Positions 36,646 through 50,230 of a stretch of 64,000 nt of DNA are shown here, piece after piece. Source of the stretch: Adiantum capillus-veneris (taxonomy: Eukaryota; Streptophyta; Polypodiopsida; Polypodiales; Pteridaceae); contig CM043957.1 in assembly GCA_014529385.2 (NCBI GenBank), positions 65,826,003-65,890,002 of the forward strand, given 5' to 3'. Below the pieces are notes generated by a model, which saw nothing but the letters and a program-made list of their open reading frames with translations, was not told where the DNA came from and did no database searches. Both the position numbers and the translations under genes were made by a program. Position 1 is the stretch's first letter; every line of letters begins with the position of its first letter.

Positions 36646-36810
36646 TTTAGTGCCCGTCCACCGAGGAGTTTCTTCAAGTGACCTTCAGTTTACAAGTTTG
36701 ATTGGATTGTTGGCTGAAGTTGCCTTCAGTTTGGATGGTGTATACATAAAATTTCAGCCATGTTTAAGCTTAGTGATACATTGATTAGGATTAATGATGC
36801 GATGAAATAG

Positions 36811-37859
36811 TTGAAACTAAGCAGGTTAGAAGAGTTGGACATGCATTATATGATGTTTTTCTCCCTCAAACAAGAGTTAGAGCTAATTGGGGATATGTTT
36901 ATAGATGCAAAAAGAGAGAGGTGCTTGTTCATTGATACTCTTCTAAGATGTTTGGGAATTGAGGCTGCCTACACAAACTTGCTGGGCGTGAAGAACATAG
37001 TGGAATTCTTGAAGCAAGATAGATGGCTTCAGCATGTAAATTAGTCTAAGATTTCTTCATGGGTTTCACACAAGAGCTCCTCTGTCACTAGTGAAGATGA
37101 TTGTAGTGGTGATGATGAGGTTGAGTCAAATATAGAAGATGAGGATTTGTCTCTTGTGATGATGTAGATTTTCAAGAGAAGTTATGTGCAAGGAATATCA
37201 TGAAAGGAGAAAACTTGGAGTCCTTTTATGACAAAGAGGGAAATGATTTGGATGACTTAGTTCCATGTATGGATGCTCATAAAGATGAGTCCTTGTATAT
37301 CTCTATGTGTTTGCATTATGTTCCTATGAATGTTGCTACTTATGATACAAATGAAACGCATGATAACATTCAAGATGATGTTTTTTCTCCTCCATTTGCT
37401 GAGTTGACATGGTATCAAGATGACTTGTGGTCATGTGGACCCATTTGGGATGTTGAGATTGGTGTTGGGGACATTGGTTGGGATTATTGTTTTCCTACTA
37501 GTTAAGCTCTTTATTATAATCAAGAGATTGCATTTAGTGAAAGTGATGCTTATCAGACATATGGGGATGATGATAGTAGTCTTCATTGGGGCTTTGATGA
37601 TACCCAAGTTGAGATGGATGAGGATATACAAGTCAATGAGTGCCATGCATTGTAAAGGGTGAAAAATCTTAGGAAAGCCTCACATGCATGTGTGGATGTT
37701 GAAGAGGATTGTGACTTGGAAAGTTGGGATAGTCATGAAGACATGGATACAATGGATGTTTTGTCTTGGTCCGATGTTAGTGATACATCTCACGGTGGTG
37801 ATAATGCTCAGCCATGGTCTTTTGATTTGTATGACATGAATGTTTATGGTTGGAGCTAA
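36811..37859 (+). pseudogene. Acidic ORF inside the LTR-like repeat pair, unknown function
   Basis: The frame at 36811-37044 (MKLSRLEELDMHYMMFFSLK) is followed, after a frameshift near 37160, by a long frame from about 37150 to 37859. That frame is broken only by TAA at about 37503 and 37653. The product is strikingly acidic, rich in Asp and Glu with many Trp and Met (for example SWDSHEDMDTMDVLSWSDVS near the end). I do not recognise it; it resembles neither gag nor pol. It may be the only protein of a non-autonomous element, or a captured plant gene. Confidence 0.45.
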
Positions 37860-38544
37860 CTAGTGGTTAATGATTGTCCTTGTGACTTTGAAGGATGCCA
37901 TTATGTGTACATGATGGATGCATGGTATAATACTTTTGATCATGGTAAGGGTATATGGTGCTGATTTCCATGCTCTAGCAAGCTGGGGGTTGGCAAACTA
38001 TGTTGCACGCATTTTGAACACCTTGTTTTGTATAATTTTGTTCATATGGACACGATGCTTGATGTCAAAAGGGTGTTATTAGGGAAAATTTGGACTCTCA
38101 AAGGGTCCTAAAAGAAGGTTTTGACTTTGCCTCTCTTGTCCAAAGTGGGCAACTTGGTGAAGTACATAAATGCTTTGTCAAAACTCTATCAACCAACATA
38201 TCATTGGAAAGATATTAGAAAGTAGGTTTTAAATCCCCAAAATTTGACAAATTTGGAGTTGATTTGTAGAAGTTATGGCCTTCCCATTGAAGCTGAAATG
38301 TGAAGAGAGATTCTATTTAAAAGACGGAGTTCTCACATTAAAAAAGGAATCTCTTAGAATATAAGGAGTCTGATGGCATGCTATGTATTAATGGATAGAT
38401 CTGGATGAGTACATTCTAAATCCAGAAGTTTCGACAAGCTTTGATTTCATTTGTGAAAATTTTTATGTGCATCCATTTTGGACAAAACGGAGAAAGTCAA
38501 AGTCCTTATAGGGCCCATGTGAGAGTCCAACGTTTCGCTAATGG
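37860..38544. other. Remaining interior of the LTR-like pair
   Basis: No recognisable coding sequence. A PPT would be expected just before 38545 if the element is plus-oriented, but none is obvious. Confidence 0.4.
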
Positions 38545-38965
38545 TGGGTTTTCTTTTTGGGGGTTTTTTAGCTTGCTTTAGCGAGCACATATAATGCAGG
38601 GCAAGTCACAAGTGTAGTGACAACTGTCAAGCTACTCTAAGTGCCTCTTAGTGAGTTTTTTGAAGTGAGACTTGTATATAACTTAAACTCATATAAAAAA
38701 TTAAAAAGTTCCAATCAAAGTTCAAAAAATTATAGGTTTTGAGTCGTTTAGGCTTCTCCATGCTTTTTCATGAAAATTTTCACCCTTGCCTTACCTTCTT
38801 TACGTATAGTCGTATCGAAACAACTCTCTATTCGTGTCAATTTTTCATGTAGAATCAATTTTGATCATCTTCGTCTTTCTTGGTAGTCATTTTTCAAGAT
38901 TTCTCTCAAGATTTAAAGTGCAGATTGGAGTTGTGCTCTTCAAGATACGACTAGTTCTTTGCAGG
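38545..38965. repeat. LTR-like direct repeat, right copy, part 1
   Basis: The first half of the right copy, matching 35843 to about 36278. It is interrupted at 38965 by the LARD and resumes at 46479. Confidence 0.65.
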
Positions 38966-39915
38966 TGTTGGAGGCTTGCCATAGCATAGGCAATCTCCCA
39001 CAAATCTATCAATCCGGAGAGAGAGAGCATGGCCCGGCTAGGGCTCGGAGGCATCACACAAAGAATGTGTGAGAGCGTCATCGGATGCAAAGATTGAGAG
39101 GATTAAAGAGCGTGCATCCTCCAATGCAATTAGAAATCATCCCAAATCAACTAATGCTAATCGCACATCAAGCATCAATACAAGCAATCTTCTACACACA
39201 TCAAGCAATGAAGTGAAACACACTAATCTTGGAGTCTCTCAAGCACAACTCTAATTACATGCATTGACGATTAAGCACACAAGATCGTATTCAAGTTGGC
39301 CACCCCAACCATGCCAATCATGGTGTCCAAATCAAGTCACACATAATCAAATTAATCTCAAGGCTTCTTAAACCTACACACACACAAGCACACCATTAGA
39401 GGACAACTCTAATCCCTCAATCACGAGTACGCCCACTCCGCTTAATCGAGAGAGTTAGATAAGGAATCCACTAATCAGAGTATCTTAGCATAAGTAAGAG
39501 TTAGATTAGAGAAGATCAATACTTCAAAACAATGAAGGAAAGTAGAGAAACATGATTGACAACATAATGAAGATTAGATTAATTAAGAGAGGATTACACT
39601 AATTACATGTGATTAGCACTAGACTTCTAAGCATGGACATTAAGCTCAAAGGCTAGGCCATCAAGACCTCCTCTAGGGAGAGAGTTCTCAAAAGGACCAC
39701 TCAAGAATGACCTCTCATTAAGCATAGGGCTCTTTTATAGTTTTGGGCCTAAAACCCTTCAAATATGGGATAAAGTGAGCTCTTTAGCCTAAACTCATAC
39801 ATCTTTGGAACTCCTAAATGAGCCCAAGCCCTATACAATGAAAAGTAAATATTGTGCACTATGGCACATCCACAGCTTGGTACAGAATTGGTGTAGCCGC
39901 TAGCCACTGCTAACA
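38966..39915 (-). repeat. LARD 3' LTR (minus orientation)
   Basis: 950 bp, TG…CA. Comparing the first 400 bp with the other LTR by eye gives about 17 substitutions and no indels. Confidence 0.92.
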
Positions 39916-39927
39916 CTGTCCCCTTCC
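39916..39927 (-). promoter_or_regulatory. LARD polypurine tract
   Basis: On the minus strand GGAAGGGGACAG directly precedes the 3' LTR start TGTTAGCAG. Confidence 0.8.
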
Positions 39928-40429
39928 TAATTTGGCGCACGTCCTATGTGCCGGTGAAGCAAGGCACGGTCACATGTTAGAAAGCAAGTCCAAGGAAGAA
40001 ATGTTGAGATGCGAAACATAAGAACAAGTAATGAGCATCAAAGTCCACCAAAAATGAATAAAACATGAAGCATAAATGAACAATCATGCAAAGTGATTTT
40101 TTGCTTCTAAAAGATGGGTCAATCATAGCCAAAAACTAGACAACATAAAGCAAAAAAATACTCAAACTATTGTGAAGATTAAACCACTTGAAATTTTAGT
40201 TTCATGCATGAAACACAAGCACTCAATTATGACCCTACGCTAATGCAAGTTAATAAACCTACTAGCCTAAAAACTATGTGAAAAATCTTAATAAATCATT
40301 CAAGTCTATCATGTCTACGGGCTATAAAAAAATCTCCTAATCTATTAGTACATTGTCAAAGATTTTTGAAGCTCATGGACGTTTTGATTTAGTCATTCAT
40401 TGAAAAATTAAAGCACAATCACAAGGCTA

Positions 40430-40620
40430 CCACCCCAAGGCAAGTCTAGGTGCGACTCTCAGCTCCTTGAACCCTCAAGAAGGTGTTCCAAAAGCCTACT
40501 AGCTTACCAAGTCGATGGGTAACCCCTATCAGCCCAGGGCATCGGTTTAGGGCCTTGACCAAGCGAGCCAAGGTGATTCCCCTTGCCTACCAAGTGTCAA
40601 TAAGGTGCTAGCCCTCACAT
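40430..40620. other. GC-richer block inside the LARD
   Basis: A short island of higher GC (for example CCCCAAGGCAAGTCTAGG and AGCCCAGGGCATCGG) sits in otherwise AT-rich sequence near the PPT end. It is not coding in any clear frame. It may be a conserved or structured RNA segment of the element, but this is inference. Confidence 0.35.
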
Positions 40621-41420
40621 AGACACAACATAACATAGAATTTTTCTTTCCATGCGCCTTAGTAGCATTTTTGCTACTTTTTTGGACACTTCTTTGCTTC
40701 ATGATTCATTTTTTAGCACATTTTTTAATACTTCCTTTATGAGATACTAATGGCAATTGGACTAAAAAAAGACTAAAGCCTAATCATAGCCCTAGGTCAT
40801 GACAAAAATGAGTGGAGTATTAAGACTATCACTAAGAATCTAGGACTAGCAAGAAATGAACCTACATTAACCTAAGGTCAAGGCCAATTACCTATTATTT
40901 ACACACATAAAATCTAATTTTTTGATGAGTTTAATTTTCACAAAGCAAAGTGTTGAAACTTTAAAATGCCAAGCTTTCTAACATGAAAAAACCATAGCTT
41001 AGAAGCAAAATTTCACTTAAACCAAGCAAGAGAATGAAGAGATAAAAAGAGAAAAATCATGGAAGGATTACACCTATTCATGCTCTTTTGAGCATCCTTG
41101 AGCAAGCATCCCCTTTGTGTAGAGAAGTCTCTTGATCCCTTTTATTTGCAAAAGAAGCTTTTTGAAGCTAAGTGTAAACACAAGCTACAAAAGCCCATTA
41201 TTGAAAAGCCACACAAAAACATTAATGAATACCTAAAGCTAGGGTCTTGCATACCCTAATTTGCCAAAGGGAAAAAACCCAAGGGAAAAAAGTGCCTTTG
41301 GTTATGCACCTGATGCTCTAATGTAGCAAATTTATGCATACATAACAACCATGAGAGATAAGTTGAGCTTCTACATAAGCAAATAGTGCAATTTTTACCA
41401 TCTCTCATGCATGATTCAAA

Positions 41421-41790
41421 GTTGACTAGTTTCTAGCTCACTTGAAGTATGGAATTTAAAACAAGCCAAGAGTTAAAACATAATGCAACTTTGATGAAAT
41501 GAAGTGGTTCTCGATAGCCAAATTTTACAATTTAAAGCTTACCAAAAAGTTGGCTAACAACTAGCTCACATGAGATTTTCAATTTTTTTAGTACAATCCA
41601 TGAGCTAGAGATGACTGCAACTTAATGAAATGGAAATGAATGGCTCTTACTAGCCAAATTTGTACTTGAAAGCTCAAATAAGTTGGCTAAACACTAGCTC
41701 AAATGAAAAAAAATTCATTTTTAGACCTAGCTATGAGCTAGCATTACAACTTTAATCCAAACATTTGGAATGGCTCTAAGTAGCCAATTT
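41421..41790. repeat. LARD tandem array A, about 130-bp units x3
   Basis: The phrase GTTGRCTAR..ACTAGCTCA recurs at about 41421, 41549 and 41682. Each is preceded by a TAGCCAAATTT-like block and followed by a CATGAGCTA-type block. Units are diverged. Confidence 0.6.
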
Positions 41791-41864
41791 TTGCAATATT
41801 GCAATGAAGACCCCTTCTTGGATCATTTGAAATCACACTCTTGCCACACCCCTTCAAAATGAAG

Positions 41865-42180
41865 CTCAATTTTTAGTGCTTTTTAGCATATGAACATTCA
41901 ATACAAGCATTAAAAATATTTCAATCAATCATAAGCCCAAAATTTTCACGCTCTCACATGATCATTCAAGAAGCTCAAATTTTAGTGCTATGTAGGGTTT
42001 TTACATTTAGAGCAAGCACTAAAAATGTACACTCAATGCCAAACCCAAACTTTAGTGATCTCTTGTTGCTATCTCATGGTCATCCAAACTAGCATGATGG
42101 TTAGTGCTATGCAAGAATGTTTCTTTGGAATTAAGCACTAAAAATGTATCAAGCAATGCACACTCTCAACCAAGTGTCAA
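41865..42180. repeat. LARD tandem array B, about 110-120-bp units x3
   Basis: TTTAGTGCTATGTAG-like blocks at about 41873, 41981 and 42101 are each followed about 40 bases later by AAGCACTAAAAATGTA-like sequence. Confidence 0.6.
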
Positions 42181-42899
42181 TGCATCTTTTGGTTGTTAAA
42201 AGTGAAGCTTCATGCATGTAAAATGAACTTGTCTTTTAGTGTAAAAAGATCTTGATCAAACTATGCACCATATCATGCTCAATTGCAAACCCAATCCTTG
42301 TATAAAACCTCAATTCATGACACATTAAATGTACCAATGTGCTCTTCATGTAGCACGTTTATTTTATACAAATCAATATGGTCACTAAATGCAAAAATGG
42401 TAGATTAGTCTCTCGCATAGCCAATCTAGCACCCATAACCATGTCGTCCCCAATATTATGATCTACTGAGGCTAACATGCATAACCTCTAGGACAATTGA
42501 CTCTACCCACCGCTGCTAACCGTGATGATGGTGGACTTTGCATAGCCAAACATTGTGTCTTCCCTGTGTTCAAAAATCTCAACCTCGCCACTTAAGGATA
42601 CAACAACAATAAGTCATTAAAGCATTTGAACATTGAAATCAATTAGGTCAAAAAGAAATATAAACAGGGAAATTCATTTTCATTTATGGATCTTGATTTT
42701 GAGCATTTCCTAATATCTCTCTCAACCTAGCACAAAGTTGAGTATTCTTTCCTCTTTGGTGACCAAAACTCCGGCATAGGATCATTCATTATAGTCGAAA
42801 AGGAGGATTTGTTCTTTGTTTTCGTGTTTTTGAAGGCAAAAAAGGTGAGAATCACCCCCAAAAACATTTCCAACTTTATAAAAATTGGGATCCTCTTTT

Positions 42900-43850
<951 letters not shown>

Positions 43851-45509
43851 AGGCCTTTTTAAAAAAAGTTAAAATTTTCTCTTGGAGCTTGTTCCCACAG
43901 CCACAAGTGTCATGAAGAGAGTGTAAAGTATAATGCCCACACAAATTATTGGGATGCCAATTTCAATGCAACACATAGATCGACCTCTTTTGATAAGTTC
44001 AAAGTTTTGAATACATTCTTAACACAGTCGATCATGCATACTCACCATGTAATGAGGCCAATCAAGCAATTCTTGCAAAGTGTGTGCGAGTGTGTGTGCA
44101 TTGACGAGGAGCATAAAATCAAAATTCATACATGAGCTCCACATTCATCCTCTCATGATATCAATGCTCAAAATTTTACAATGGCGCAAACAAAAAATGG
44201 ATTCCAATCATAATCTTCAGTAACATAAGCCTCAAATGAGCTAGCATGATCTACTTCCATTCTAATTTGTATTGCAGACACGCGGTGGAAAAAGACCCAA
44301 ATTTATGGCAAGAAAAGCATGCACACACCAATCAAAATAATTGGACGCATTGAACATAATTTTAATCATTGCAACATAAATTGCTCATTTCATCTTCGAA
44401 AATTCCCAAATTCAATACCACATTTCCATGTTCATACAAATTTTCAATCATAACAATGGCATACCAACAATTTGTCCACAATTGTGCATCAATTGAGCAA
44501 CCAACTTCAACCGTTTTGTCAAATTTGTGGTGCATCTACTAGCCTTTAGCCTATTTAATCATCATAATTGGTAAAATACCAATTAATCATTCACAATTTA
44601 GGCATAATTGGCCATTAATTAGGCACACACACCTAAATTTAGGCCGTCGATTTGTGCAAAAATTTCATTAAACACTCATTGCATTTCATCAATTGCATAC
44701 TTGATCACACATATATGAGTATATATGCTAAATTAACTCAATTTTAATAAAAAATTGATCAAATTTGAACTCAATTTAGCATTGCACACACACAAAAATT
44801 AGGTGCACAAATCCAATTTTTTGCTCAATTAGCAACAAAATTAGGCCAATTCCTAATGTTTGCACACACATTTCTTGCAAAATCATCAATCTACAAGCAT
44901 TTAGGTGTTCAATTTGATTACAATTTCATTCCAATTTCATCAAATTAGGCATAAATTCCATCAATTAGTCACACACACCTAATTTTAGCAATGATTTAGC
45001 AACTCAATGGGATCAACTTAATCAATCAAAAATTGAACGGAGTAGGTCAATCCACTTACAATTGATTCCTTGCTCGCTTAGTCCTTGCTCCTCGTGTAGA
45101 CACTCCATTGCACACATATGTGTGCAACTCCGATTCGGTCCAAAATTGATCAAAAAAATGACCAAAATCAACACTCAATCACATGATTAGGCATAGATTA
45201 GAGCAATTAAGAGTGATGATCCACCTCAATTAAGGGGATTTAGCATACATTCCAAATCAAAATTAGTGGTTAGGTTAGCACAATTAGCATGAAATTAGCA
45301 TGAATGGGATGCAAAATTAGTGAAGGTTAGTGTAAAATTAGCAAAATCAAAAGAGAATTAAGGGTTTTTTTTGGTGAAATGACTCTATAAACACCTAATT
45401 AAACCTAATTATACTATACACAAATAAAATCCTACCTAATTACAAGAAATCGGTAATCAAATTACTCTTATCTTTTGCAACCTCAACTCCACTAGCGTAG
45501 GCAACTCGT

Positions 45510-45527
45510 TCCCCGGCAGCGGCGCCA
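45510..45527 (-). promoter_or_regulatory. LARD primer-binding site, tRNA-Asp type
   Basis: On the minus strand TGGCGCCGCTGCCGGGGA, one base inside the 5' LTR. It differs from the PBS at 2672-2689 by a single base. Confidence 0.88.
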
Positions 45528-45528
45528 A

Positions 45529-46478
45529 TGTTCGAGGCTCGCCATAGCATAGGCAATCTCCCACAAATCTATCAATCTGGAGAGAGAGAGCATGACCCAG
45601 CTAGGGCTTGGAGGCATCACACAAAGAATGTGCAAGAGCGTCATCGAATGCAAAGATTGAGAGGATTCAAGAGCGTGCATCCTCCAATGCAATTAGAAAT
45701 CATCCCAAATCAACTAATGCTAATCGCACATCAAGCATCAATACAAGCAATCATCTAGACACATCAAGCAACGAAGTGAAACACACTAATCATGGAGTCT
45801 CTCAAGCACAACTCTAATTACATGCATTGACGATTAAGCACACAAGATCGCATTCAAGTCGGCCACCCTAACCATGCCAATCATGGTGTCCAAATCAAGT
45901 CACACATAATCAAATTAAGCTCAAGGCTTCTTAAACCTACACACACACAAGCACACCATTAGAGGACAACTCTAATCCCTCAATCACGAGTACACCCACT
46001 CCGCTTAATTGAGAGAGTTAGATAAGGACTCCACTAATCGGAGTAGCTTAGCATAAGTAAGAGTTCGATTAGAGAAGATCGACACTTCAAAACAATGAAA
46101 GAAAGTAGAGAAACATGATTGACAACATAATGAAGATTAGATTAATTAAGAGAAGATTACACTAATTACATGTGATTAGCACTAGCCTTCTAAGCATGGA
46201 CATTAAGCTCAAAGGCTAGGCCATCAAGACCTCCTCTAGGGAGAGAGTTCTCAAAAGGACCACTCAAGAATGACCTCTCATTAAGCATAGGACTCTTTTA
46301 TAACATTGGACCTAAAACCCTTCAAATATGGGATAAAGTGAGCTCTCTAGCTTAGACTCATACATCTTTGGAACTCCAAAATGAGCCCAAGCCCTACACA
46401 ATGAAAAGTAAATATTGTGCACTATTGCACATCCACAGCTTGGTACATAATTGCTATAGCCATTAGCCGCTGCTAACA
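45529..46478 (-). repeat. LARD 5' LTR (minus orientation)
   Basis: 950 bp, TG…CA, same length as the other LTR. Confidence 0.92.
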
Positions 46479-46804
46479 GTAGGGTTATGGTTATGGTAGC
46501 CTAGTAGCAGATTGTATGCAAACAAATTGAGAGGGCATGTATCCATGAATTTGGAGTTGATGTTGAAACTGTGGGTTTGTGATTTTTACTTGTGAAAGGG
46601 GAATCCCTTCTCTTTATATGCATTTGTCAATGTGTGTTGTAAATCCATCTTTGACAGGGTTTTGCTCTTATGTGCTATGGTCTTTTGGGTGGGCATATGG
46701 TTGTAAATTCTCAAGGGAGCATAGGCATTTTAGTTGCGGTTTACTAAGAGTGGTTTCGGGATATGTTTTGATGTTGAGGTAGAAGTCTTAACGCTTGCCC
46801 AACA
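46479..46804. repeat. LTR-like direct repeat, right copy, part 2
   Basis: Continues the match to 36274-36645 directly after the LARD (GGTTATGG…, GTTTTGCTCTTATGTGCTATGGTC, GAGGTAGAAGTCTTAA). A deletion of about 45 bases relative to the left copy lies near the end. Confidence 0.65.
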
Positions 46805-47138
46805 ATGTATTTGTAATCACGTTAATGAAATCCCTGATCGAGAAGGGGTTTTATAGAATTACATGTATGAGTGCGGTTAGAAAATAAAAGTTTTAAAAAT
46901 AGCTACACATTTAAGAAATAAAAGGGGCCTTTTTATTCTTGGTGAAATGTGTGTGTAGATGGGTTTCATAAATGACTCTTGAACACACATAGTACAGGTA
47001 TTTTTGAAAGATGGAACCCCTAGTTAAATTTAGCCCCGAGGTCCTCCCTAGATCTATATCTATTGACAATGACAAGCTAAAGAAAAAGGGTCTTTAGCAT
47101 GCTGGCCAGCAATTCAAACCTAAAAACGAGTGCTTCAC

Positions 47139-47180
47139 AAGGCGATAGTTGGAAGGCGATAGTTGGAAGGCGATAGTTGG
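47139..47180. repeat. 14-bp tandem repeat x3
   Basis: AAGGCGATAGTTGG occurs three times in a row without change. Short duplications of AAGTAGCTTTAAGATTAAA and of ACTAGGYAGTA follow at about 47255-47360. The rest of 46805-47900 has no recognisable gene. Confidence 0.9.
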
Positions 47181-47738
47181 AAAACCCAATCAAGCATTTC
47201 TTCAAGAACAAGCAAGTGCAAATATACACGCTATAAGCACCCAAAAAAAAAAAAACTAGGCAGTACACCCAAAAAAAAATATAAACTAGGTAGTATGAAC
47301 ATCTCTACACAACAAGTAGCTTTAAGATTAAACTCTACACAATAAGTAGCTTTAAGATTAAAATGTAAGACACAAATTCCTTCATGTTACTAGTTAGTGT
47401 TGTAAGATACATTCAATTCAGTCACGTTAGTGCGAGAGATTATCAATAGAGAGAATAATAACACAAAAAACTCTTAAATTTGACCAAATTTTCCCTTTAC
47501 AATCGCAAATAGATATAGCGCGGAAGGTCATGGGCAAGGTCATATTTATTGTTATTGAGCATTAATCTAGTCCAACTTCCCCCATGAGAAGCGGTAAATT
47601 TAGTGAGAGAACTCAAAGAAAAAAATGTTTTGGGTCCAACCCCTCAAGAATGACCACATCATTTGTGATTGGTTTGATACAATCTATGCTATCGAACCAT
47701 TTAATTGGTAGGCTAGGACACAACCTCCGGGGGAACCC

Positions 47739-47757
47739 GGGGGGGGGGGGGGGGGGG
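47739..47757. repeat. G19 homopolymer
   Basis: Nineteen consecutive G. The length may be inaccurate, as such runs are error-prone in sequencing. Confidence 0.85.
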
Positions 47758-47919
47758 CACACTGAATAATCATGGTCATATACCATACACCATTGAGCTC
47801 AATAGGAGGATTTTTTTTGAGAACTTGAGCAATTTGGTAGAGACAATTTAACAAGAGGGGCACTTCATCAAATTAAAAAGAAAATAAACATTGATTCATT
47901 GAAATGAGGACTCCATTTA

Positions 47920-48590
47920 TCATGTGAATATTTTTACAAAGGGATTTTTGAAGTACGTGACGAATGCACGTATTATAAGAGGGCTTCTTAATCCTGGACA
48001 CCCCAAGGACTCACCATGACCTAGTGGGTCTATGGCCGCATTAATAAGAATCTCTTCAGATTCCTCGCCCAAATCAAAAAAGTCGAGTATGCGACATCGT
48101 TCCCACGCACAGTGCTTCTGCTTCTGCTGGGTTCCGCCTTCGAGCATAGCCGGAGCATCGCCTCTGCCCCCCCTGGTGGTCTTGTCATCGACAATACTCC
48201 CATCGAGGGAAGTTTCTCCCTCTTGCGCAATGTGGCAAGGCCAATGAGACAGGAATACCGCCTACAGATGCACGAGAGAGAGAGAGAGATAGACAGAGAG
48301 ATCTGCCTCGTTGTGACCATGTGCATATCTGCACATCTTGACAGCACCCAAGTTGAACATCTGCCACAATTCGGTCGCCTGTTGTCGTGTGCCACCTTCC
48401 CAATGTCCCCTCGTAAGCAGAAGACTCTGCTAATGTTTCTGCCTCTGCACACGACGAATCCCATTGGCAATTTGTGTCTCTCTTCTGCACACGTTCGCCT
48501 CGACATGTCTCTCTCTCTCTCTCTAACCTTTTCACACTCCCTTCCACGTGTCATTAAGGTCTTAATGAGAACCTTAAAGAAATCTCCTTG
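47920..48590. other. GC-richer block with long frames on both strands
   Basis: Open frames overlap on the minus strand (48030-48554, 174 codons, and 47920-48147) and the plus strand (48112-48672, 186 codons). Neither product is recognised. The higher GC suggests former coding or 5'-UTR sequence, but I cannot choose a strand. Confidence 0.3.
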
Positions 48591-48630
48591 TCCCCCTCAC
48601 GTATATATATTTTTAAAAGTAAAAAAAGTT

Positions 48631-48847
48631 GCAGCCTTCCTTTCCTTTCCTACTCTCATCGTTTTGCTTTAGTTTTCCAAATGGCATCTTTGTGAGATTA
48701 GCTCAAAACTAATGAATCCAAAATTGGGAGCACCTAGTTGTAGCCTTCCTTTCCTTTCCTACTCTCATCGTTTTGCTTTAGTTTTCCAAATGGCATCTTT
48801 GTGAGATTCGCTCAAAACTAATGAATCCAAATTGGGAGCACCTAGTT
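48631..48847. repeat. 109-bp tandem duplication
   Basis: Two nearly identical copies (48631-48739 and 48740-48847), starting at the G of GCAGCC or GTAGCC and ending CACCTAGTT. They differ by one-base indel and about two substitutions, so the duplication is recent. Confidence 0.92.
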
Positions 48848-49109
48848 GCGCCAAAAGAGTCTTCAATTGTTTGGACAAGTTTTGAATTGCCCATGTATTG
48901 AGCTTGCAAAAGAAAGGAGTTCCGACTTTTGTGTCTGATGAGTATGTGTCCCTAATCTTTGCAAGCAGGTCACATTAGGCAAAATCTACGAAGATGCTCT
49001 TTGGCTTAAGAGAAAAACCGGAGAGTGGTCTGCATAGTGCTTGCACGTGGAAGAGAGAGGGGGAGAGAGAGAGATATGGAAGATGAAAGACAAATTTTGA
49101 TTTTTTTTT

Positions 49110-49563
49110 GGGGAAATTATCAAAATACCCCTCTAATTTGTGGAAACTCCCAAAATACCCTTCAAATTTGAAAAATTCCTAATATATTTTGTCATAAATT
49201 CCCAAAATGCCCTTCAAATTTTCAAAATTCCCAAAATACCCCCAGTTGTGGGAGTAAATTTATCCAAAGATTAAAAAAAATTAGCTTTTCATAAGAAGAC
49301 TGATTATCTATGAATAAAGATACTAAAACTAGAATTTGAGCTGGTTATGTAGGCTTTGGAGATGAATTGCTTCATTATTTTTAGACATAATTGTTTTTTT
49401 TTTGGAGGTAATTTGTGACAAATTACATGTTAAGCACTAAAAAACGGACATACATTGTCAAAAAAGAATAAAGATTAGCAAATTGTGAACAATCCAGCTA
49501 AAATAGATACAAGGGTATTTTGGAAATTTCCACAAATTAGAGGGGTATTTTGGTAATTTTTCC
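49110..49563. mobile_element. Mutator-type MITE, 454 bp
   Basis: The terminal inverted repeats are about 52 bp and about 90% identical: GGGGAAATTATCAAAATACC at the left, and GGAAAAATTACCAAAATACC when the right end is read inward. Exactly nine T flank each side (49101-49109 and 49564-49572), fitting the 9-bp duplication of Mutator-like elements, although a poly-T flank is weak evidence. The interior repeats CCCAAAATRCCCTTCAAATT and encodes nothing. Confidence 0.75.
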
Positions 49564-49696
49564 TTTTTTTTTAATGCTGATAGCAGGCATTCTTCTCTCT
49601 CGCGGTGAGACGTGGAGCGCAGCCTGCCCTTTGGCTCCCTACCCTCCTTATGCACAGCAGCAGCTTCTGCTGCTTCCGGCGTCAGGAGCGAGAGCG

Positions 49697-49699
<3 letters not shown>

Positions 49700-49775
<76 letters not shown>
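49700..49775. repeat. (CT)38 microsatellite
   Basis: An uninterrupted run of 76 bases. A GC-rich stretch lies on both sides (49600-49700 and 49860-50220). Confidence 0.95.
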
Positions 49776-49777
<2 letters not shown>

Positions 49778-49859
49778 ACACACGCGCACACAGACACACA
49801 CTCTTTGATCGTCAATGGCGTGGGGATGACTGGATTGTGAGGGGGTGATTTTGTCAGGC

Positions 49860-50230
49860 CAATGGTCTTGCGAGATAGACAGGGAGGCCCATGCTATGCT
49901 CCAGGCTTGTGTGCAGATGCTCCGTCAGGCTTGAGTTGTGTCTTCTGAATGCTTCATGTTGTCTATCATCTGGGTGCGGTTGTCTGTGCTGTCACACCAT
50001 TGCAGTCGATGCAGACCAGCCCAGTGAACGCACGGCTGGCAGCGTTTTGCAAACGCTAGAGGACGTTCGTCCTATGCTTAGGTGGACAGCGAACGGCCTG
50101 TGGAGAGCCAGGGCGGCGCGTGGGAAACCCAGCAACGTGCATTTTTCCTTCTCGCGAAAATGTCGACAGCGAATCTGCGAGCCTAATAAATTAATTTGCC
50201 CGTCGTAGACCCAATATGTGTCCCTGTACA
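49860..50230. other. GC-rich, CpG-containing block of unknown nature
   Basis: The composition is gene-like, and a plus-strand frame at 49891-50208 (105 codons, Cys-rich at its start) is open. The product is not recognised. It may be a gene fragment or 5'-UTR remnant. Confidence 0.3.

Noticed and set aside
48030-48672. 174-codon minus-strand and 186-codon plus-strand frames
   Set aside because: The two overlap and neither is recognised. Parts are Ser-Leu or Arg-Glu repeats from CT/GA runs. Kept only as an unassigned block.
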